Position numbers and translations under genes: made by a program
Shown here: positions 60,003 to 64,000 of the stretch, one piece after another
Numbering within the stretch: the first letter of the stretch is position 1
Layout: every line of letters starts with the position of its first letter
The notes under the pieces: model-generated
Seen by the model: only the letters and a program-made list of their open reading frames with translations
Told to the model about the DNA's origin: nothing
Databases searched by the model: none
Source of the DNA: Streptomyces tauricus
GTDB lineage: Bacteria; Actinomycetota; Actinomycetes; Streptomycetales; Streptomycetaceae
Assembly: GCF_014650955.1 (NCBI RefSeq)
Contig: NZ_BMVY01000016.1
Span: forward strand, 62,001-126,000
Length of the DNA: 64,000 bases
Direction of reading: 5' to 3'

Positions 60003-60142
60003 GGCGGACACTCAGTGCTTCGGACAGGAGGCACGTCCGTGGGAGTCGCGTCCCGCCCCACGGGTGTGCCCGTTCCGGCTCCAGGGTGCGCTCTCACGGT
60101 TGACCGTCCAACCAGAGCACCCTCAAGAGAGTTGCAGGCATC

Positions 60143-60937
60143 ATGCGCACTCACGCGAGCGCCAGGCACCATCCGCACGACGACGCCCCCGACACGGCCG
60201 AGGACTTCCGCAGGCTCGCCTCGATGCCTCCCGGCCGGGCGCGCGACACGCTTCGTGAACAGATCATCGAAGCCTGGCTGCCCATGGCGGAGCGACTGGC
60301 CGGCCGGTTCCGCAGCCGCGGCGAGAACTTCGAGGACCTGCGGCAGGTCGCGGCGCTCGGTCTGGTCAAGGCCGTCGACCGCTACGACCCCGAGCGCGGC
60401 AACGCCTTCGAGAGCTACGCCGTGCCGACCGTCACCGGTGAGATCAAGCGTCACTTCCGTGACCACATGTGGACCCTGCACGTACCGCGCCGGGTCCAGG
60501 ACCTGCGCAACCGCGTCCGCTTCGCGCGCCAGGACCTGTCCCAGACCATTCCCGGCCGGCAGCCCACGGTCGAGGAGATCGCCGCGCACGCGCAGATGAG
60601 CGAGGACGACGTACGCACCGGTCTGGAGGCCCTGGAGAGCTTCACCGCGCTCTCGCTGGACGCCGAACTGCCCGGCAGCGAGGACGGCTACTCCCTGAGC
60701 GACGCGCTGGGCTCCGCCGACCCGGCCCTCGACATCGTGATCGACCGCGAATCGGTCAAGCCCCGGCTGGAGGCCCTGTCCGAACGCGAACGGGCCATCC
60801 TCTACATGCGGTTCTTCAGCGACATGACCCAGAGCCGTATCGCCGAGCAGCTCGGCATCTCCCAGATGCATGTCTCCCGGCTGATCAGCCGCTGCTGCGA
60901 CCGGCTGCGGGACCAGGTCATGCGGGACGTCGCGTGA
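60143..60937 (+). CDS. SigB/SigF-family RNA polymerase sigma factor
   Basis: A 264-aa group 3 sigma factor. Region 2: LAGRFRSRGENFEDLRQVAA, LGLVKAVDRYDPERGNAFES and YAVPTVTGEIKRHFRD, the -10 recognition block typical of the SigB/F/G group. Region 3: VPRRVQDLRNRVRFARQDL and PTVEEIAAHAQMSEDDV. Region 4: LSERERAILYMRFFSDMTQ, then SRIAEQLGISQMHVSRLISR. Position near gvp suggests it is the counterpart of S. coelicolor sigK, from memory of gene order. No anti-sigma gene is adjacent, so control by an anti-sigma factor would be in trans. The 269 bp after it (60938-61206) show no gene. Confidence 0.92.
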   Translation: MRTHASARHHPHDDAPDTAEDFRRLASMPPGRARDTLREQIIEAWLPMAERLAGRFRSRGENFEDLRQVAALGLVKAVDRYDPERGNAFESYAVPTVTGEIKRHFRDHMWTLHVPRRVQDLRNRVRFARQDLSQTIPGRQPTVEEIAAHAQMSEDDVRTGLEALESFTALSLDAELPGSEDGYSLSDALGSADPALDIVIDRESVKPRLEALSERERAILYMRFFSDMTQSRIAEQLGISQMHVSRLISRCCDRLRDQVMRDVA

Positions 60938-61206
60938 CGGGCCGCGTTCCGGGCCGAGTGACGGGCCCCGTGCGACAGGCCGCGTGGCGGGCCGTGTGAC
61001 CCCTCCGGCGCTCTTCTGACGCCACCGGCACAGGTGCGGGCCGGTTCACCCGCTCGGGCGTCCCCGTGGCACGAATGGTGTCCGGCCGCGCGCGCCCCGG
61101 GCGGGGGCGGGCTGTGATGGGCTGCGGGGCATGCCGGTCGTGCCCCGCCTCCGCCGCCGTACCCGGGCGTGGGGGTCCAGCCGACGGCCGAAGGAGACCG
61201 AGCCCC

Positions 61207-62112
61207 ATGCCGCTGAGCCGTACCGCTCGCGCACTGTCCGCCACCGCCTTCACCACCCTCGTACTCGGCACCGCCGCGACGGCCGCGACCACAACGGCCG
61301 CGTCCGCGAACTCGGGGGCAGAGGTCAGCCCGCGCACGGTGGCCCCGGGCGGCAGCGTCACCGTCTCCGTCACCTGCGCGTCGACCGGCGGGCACCCGCC
61401 CAAGACCATCGACGCCACCTCCGACGCCTTCGAGCACGGCACGGTCCAGCTGCACAGGACCGGGCACGCCGGGGACTCAGGAGACTCCGAGGGATCCGGG
61501 CACTCCGGACACAAGGAGGACCCCTCCCGGATGGACGACCCGGCGGGCGCGGACGATCCGGCGGGCGTCGACGACCTGGCGGGGGTCGAGGATCCGTTGG
61601 GCGTCGAAGACGCGGCCGGCATGGACGACCCGGCGGGGGACGAGGACGCGACGGGGCTGGACGACGAGGGTCCGGCAGTCGTCGAGGAGCCCGCGGACGC
61701 CGGCGATCCGGGGGGCCGGGACGATCCCGCGGGCAAGGACGACCCCGCGGGCAAGGACGAGGCGCGGGGCGGTCTCACCTACAGCGGCACCGCCCGTATC
61801 GCGCCCGCCGCGGACTTCGCGGAGGGCGGCCCGGACGGCGCCGGGAAGTCCTCCGAGTGGCGGGCCGAGGGCGTCTGCCCGGCGGCGCCCGGCGGCGAGG
61901 GCAAGGAGTGGAGCGCGTCCTTCACGGTGTCCCTCGGTGCGTCCCACGACCGCTCTCACGGCACGCGGGTCCCGCACGGGGTGCACGCGGGCGAGGGCGG
62001 CACCTTCAACGACTCCACGGTCGCCCTGGTGTCCGGCGGCGTCCTCATCGCGGGCGCGCTCGGCGCGGCCGTCCACAAGCTGCGCCACCGGGAGTCGTCG
62101 CCGAACGGCTGA
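61207..62112 (+). CDS. secreted, membrane-anchored protein with DDPAG pentapeptide repeats
   Basis: A 301-aa exported protein of unknown function. Signal peptide LSATAFTTLVLGTAATAATT, cleavage near ASANSG. A beta-type domain (VSPRTVAPGGSVTVSVTCAS, continuing GLTYSGTARIAP, FTVSLGAS) is split by a low-complexity acidic insert at about residues 90-185 made of DDPAG, DDLAG, EDPLG-like units. The C-terminus is one membrane helix (VALVSGGVLIAGALGAAV) and a basic HKLRHRE stop, so it is anchored facing outward. ATG 61207 follows GAAGGAG. Without the insert the protein resembles small streptomycete surface proteins. Confidence 0.85.
   Translation: MPLSRTARALSATAFTTLVLGTAATAATTTAASANSGAEVSPRTVAPGGSVTVSVTCASTGGHPPKTIDATSDAFEHGTVQLHRTGHAGDSGDSEGSGHSGHKEDPSRMDDPAGADDPAGVDDLAGVEDPLGVEDAAGMDDPAGDEDATGLDDEGPAVVEEPADAGDPGGRDDPAGKDDPAGKDEARGGLTYSGTARIAPAADFAEGGPDGAGKSSEWRAEGVCPAAPGGEGKEWSASFTVSLGASHDRSHGTRVPHGVHAGEGGTFNDSTVALVSGGVLIAGALGAAVHKLRHRESSPNG
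61522..61770 (+). repeat. coding minisatellite (15-bp units, DDPAG)
   Basis: Degenerate 15-bp units of the type GACGACCCGGCGGGC encode DDPAG/DDLAG/EDPLG/EDAAG, most regular at both ends of the block (for example DDPAGADDPAGV and DDPAGKDDPAGK). All units keep the frame. It interrupts the exported domain of the surface protein. Confidence 0.88.
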
Positions 62113-62136
62113 GTCGCGAAGCGGATCACTGGGTAC
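62111..62136 (+). promoter_or_regulatory. possible SigB-type promoter for the aminotransferase-like gene
   Basis: GAGT (62111-62114), 16 bp, GGGTAC (62131-62136) fits the streptomycete SigB-group pattern GNNT-N14-16-GGGTAY. It begins at the stop of the repeat protein and lies 138 bp before the next start. Part of the gap (62160-62250) is a repeat of GGGGGACCG-like units. Confidence 0.3.
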
Positions 62137-62273
62137 GGGGCCCCAGGAGCACGACCGGCACCGTGGGGGACCGGAACGTGGGGGACCCCGACCGAGGGGA
62201 CCCCGACCGAGGGGGCCGGACCGTGGGGGACCGGACCGAGGGGTCCAGGGAAGCACTGCGCGGAGGTACACAG

Positions 62274-63512
62274 ATGCGGAGGACCGAGCCGGAAGGGCAC
62301 GGACCTGTCCGTTACGGCCCACCCCTCCCGGACCACGGCCTGCCGCCGCCCTCCGGACTCGTCGCCGCGGCGACCGGCACGCACACCGAACCGACCGGCG
62401 GGAGCGCAGCCCTCCTGGACGCGGCCCGCGGCTACTGGGCCCGGCGCGGACTGCCCGCCGACCGCGACCGGACCGTCGCCGCGCCCGGCGCCCCCGCCCT
62501 GCTCCTCGCGCTGACCGCCGCACTCGGCGGCGATGTGCTGGTGCCCCGCCCGTGCGCGGCCTGGTGGACGCCGCAGGCCCGTCTGCTGGGCGCGTCCGTC
62601 TTCCCCGTGGGCACCCCCGCCGAGTGCGGCGGCGTCCCGGACCCGTACGCCCTCCTGGAGACCGTGCGCCGGGTGCGTGCCGAGGGCGGCGATCCGCGGC
62701 TGCTCGTCCTGTCCGTGGCCGACGATCCCGCCGCGACCGTCGCGCCGCCCGAGCTGGTCCACGAGACCGTCGAGGCCGCCGCAGGCGAGGGCCTGCACGT
62801 GGTCAGCGACGAGACCTGGCGCGACACGCTGCACGAGCCGCAGGACACCGTGCTGATCGGCCCCGCCGAGATGCTGCCGGACCGGGTCACGGTCCTCACC
62901 GACCTCGCCGGCCCGTTCCTCCCGGCCGGCTGGCCCGCCGCGATCGCCCGCTTCCCCGGCAACGACACCGGCACCCTCCTGCGCGACCGCGTCCTCGACG
63001 TCCTCACCGCACTCGACGCCCGGATCGCCACGCCGGTCGCCTCGGCCGCCGCGTACGCGCTCGGCGAGCCCGACGAGATCACGCACCGCCTCGCCGCGTC
63101 CGTACGGCTGCACGCGCGCGTGGCCGCCGCCGCGCACCGGGCGCTCACCGCGGCGGGCGCCTTCGTCCGGCCCCCGCGGGCGGGACGCCACCTGTACGCC
63201 GACCTCGGCCCGCTGCGGTCCGCGCTCGGCGCGCTCGGTGTCGGTGACGCGCAGGAACTGGAGGACTTCCTCAGCGTCCGGCTGGGCATGCCGACGCCCG
63301 GCGGGCACCGCTTCGGGGACGACCTCGGCGCCCTGCGCGTACGGCTGGACACCGGGGCGTTCCTCGGCACAACCGACGACGAGCGCATGGCGTCTCTTCT
63401 GTCACCGGAACCTCTGGAATTGCCGCATGTGGACAGCGTGTTGAGTCTGCTGGGATCGACCTTCGACGATCTCCGCGACGACGACGCTCGGCGACGGGAG
63501 TCCCCTCGATGA
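62274..63512 (+). CDS. aminotransferase-fold protein lacking any lysine
   Basis: A 412-aa protein of fold-type I (class I/II aminotransferase) shape. The Asp that contacts the PLP ring in active enzymes is kept in HVVSDETWRDTLHE, and the segment around TDLAGPFLPAGWPAAIARF aligns with the SxSK...G-x-R-x-GW block. The expected Schiff-base Lys is missing there, and the whole protein contains no Lys at all, so PLP chemistry by the usual route is impossible. The usual NPxNPTG loop is degraded to VADDPAATV. It may be a binding or regulatory relative. GGAGG precedes ATG 62274; the stop overlaps the next gene (ATGA). Confidence 0.85.
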   Translation: MRRTEPEGHGPVRYGPPLPDHGLPPPSGLVAAATGTHTEPTGGSAALLDAARGYWARRGLPADRDRTVAAPGAPALLLALTAALGGDVLVPRPCAAWWTPQARLLGASVFPVGTPAECGGVPDPYALLETVRRVRAEGGDPRLLVLSVADDPAATVAPPELVHETVEAAAGEGLHVVSDETWRDTLHEPQDTVLIGPAEMLPDRVTVLTDLAGPFLPAGWPAAIARFPGNDTGTLLRDRVLDVLTALDARIATPVASAAAYALGEPDEITHRLAASVRLHARVAAAAHRALTAAGAFVRPPRAGRHLYADLGPLRSALGALGVGDAQELEDFLSVRLGMPTPGGHRFGDDLGALRVRLDTGAFLGTTDDERMASLLSPEPLELPHVDSVLSLLGSTFDDLRDDDARRRESPR

Positions 63513-64000
63513 CGCAGCAGCCCGAGTCGGCCACGACCACCACGACGACGCCCACGACGACTACGACTACGGCCACTACGACCACGGGCACGGCCGCCAC
63601 GGCGGGTGCCGTGCCCGTTGCCGGGACGCCGCTCGACGAGCCGCGGCCCCTCGGTGAACGGCGGGTCTGGCCGCGCTCGTTCGCCGACCGGCTCACCGCA
63701 CCGCTGCCGGGCATCAGCGGCTTCGCGCGGTTCGCCCGTGAGGGGGCGCTGCGGCCGGGGCCCGGCGGGCTCGCCGACGTACCCCGACTGCCGTACGAGC
63801 CGGGCCCGTTGCCCCGGGCAGACTCCGGTACCGTCGCCGTCTCCTGGGCGGGGCACGCCAGTTGGGTGGTCCGGATCGGTGGGCTCACGGTGCTCACCGA
63901 CCCGGTCTGGTCCCGCAAGATCCTCGGAACTCCCGCCCGGATCACCCCGGTCGGCGTGCCCTGGAGCGCGCTGCCCCGCGTCGACGCGGTCGTCATCAGC
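63509..64000 (+). CDS. metallo-beta-lactamase-fold hydrolase (UlaG/NAPE-PLD-like), 3' end outside window
   Basis: The first 164 codons of a gene running off the right edge. A Thr-rich N-terminal tract (about residues 9-30) is encoded by ACN repeats and is probably disordered. Then come PLGERRVWPRSFADRL and the start of the MBL fold: TVAVSWAGHASWVVRIGGLT, VLTDPVWSRKI and RVDAVVIS, the strand leading to the HxHxDH zinc motif, which would lie just outside. This pattern matches MBL enzymes of the NAPE-phospholipase D/UlaG type. It is co-translated with the lysine-free aminotransferase homologue by an ATGA overlap. Confidence 0.85.
   Translation, partial: MTQQPESATTTTTTPTTTTTTATTTTGTAATAGAVPVAGTPLDEPRPLGERRVWPRSFADRLTAPLPGISGFARFAREGALRPGPGGLADVPRLPYEPGPLPRADSGTVAVSWAGHASWVVRIGGLTVLTDPVWSRKILGTPARITPVGVPWSALPRVDAVVIS

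Noticed and set aside
1..64000. tRNA, rRNA, insertion sequence, integrase or plasmid-type origin
   Set aside because: I looked for tRNA arm patterns, transposase or recombinase motifs and terminal inverted repeats and saw none that hold up; a program such as a covariance-model scan would be decisive.

Overview
This window is high-GC actinobacterial chromosome, almost certainly Streptomyces or a close relative. The evidence is: strong third-position GC; GGAGG ribosome sites with many GTG starts and ATGA/GTGA stop-start overlaps; a complete ethylmalonyl-CoA pathway operon with a Streptomyces-type crotonyl-CoA carboxylase/reductase; a ten-gene gas vesicle cluster in the streptomycete order gvpO-A-F-G-Y-Z-J-L-S-K; a SigB-type sigma factor; and rare TTA codons in only two genes found. 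From memory, the gene order resembles the S. coelicolor region from pssA/psd through ccr to gvp and sigK. I see no tRNA, rRNA, integrase, transposase or CRISPR, so it looks like a chromosomal arm segment rather than a mobile island.

Layout. 1-11.1 kb (minus strand): phosphatidylserine/phosphatidylethanolamine synthesis (pssA, psd), then the acetyl-CoA assimilation module mcd-mch-mcl-ecm-ccr, a TetR regulator and a tandem-fused 3-hydroxyacyl-CoA dehydrogenase. Three short inverted repeats with a CAC-N3-GTG core lie upstream of ccr and of the dehydrogenase and may be the TetR operators. 11.5-25 kb: a HEAT-repeat protein (TTA codon), a divergent response regulator/histidine kinase pair (the kinase carries a coding minisatellite), GNAT and RidA proteins, a secreted tripeptidyl aminopeptidase, an SPL-like radical SAM protein behind a LexA-type box, a 14-TM exporter fused to three carboxypeptidase-regulatory-like domains, and a PAS-GAF-SpoIIE-HATPase phosphatase (second TTA codon).

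25-41 kb is a scavenging region: a secreted GH76 mannanase, a trans-4-hydroxyproline catabolic operon (heterotrimeric D-hydroxyproline dehydrogenase, pyrroline-hydroxycarboxylate deaminase, epimerase, GntR regulator), a secreted M6 metalloprotease, and an operon of four intracellular peptidases (M55 D-aminopeptidase, M20, S9, S66 LD-carboxypeptidase). 41-50 kb: a RimJ-like acetyltransferase, an arginase-fold protein with an altered metal site, a DUF5107-TPR protein, a VOC protein, a holin-family membrane protein, and a three-gene operon NDH-2/transketolase/LigD-type polymerase. 50-55.5 kb: the gas vesicle cluster. 55.7-64 kb: a methyltransferase, a PAP2-diacylglycerol-kinase fusion, an ABC-F protein, the SigB-family sigma factor, a secreted pentapeptide-repeat protein, a lysine-free aminotransferase-fold protein and the start of a metallo-beta-lactamase-fold hydrolase.

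Two themes cut across the window. First, a dispersed element of about 20 bp (TGCGCmGTTCCCCGCGCCCC) fills many intergenic gaps as roughly 35-bp tandem arrays or as long hairpins whose two arms vary together; one hairpin lies inside the M6 protease gene. Second, several proteins carry expanded low-complexity repeats (histidine kinase linker, GvpZ tail, secreted DDPAG protein, Thr tract of the last gene).
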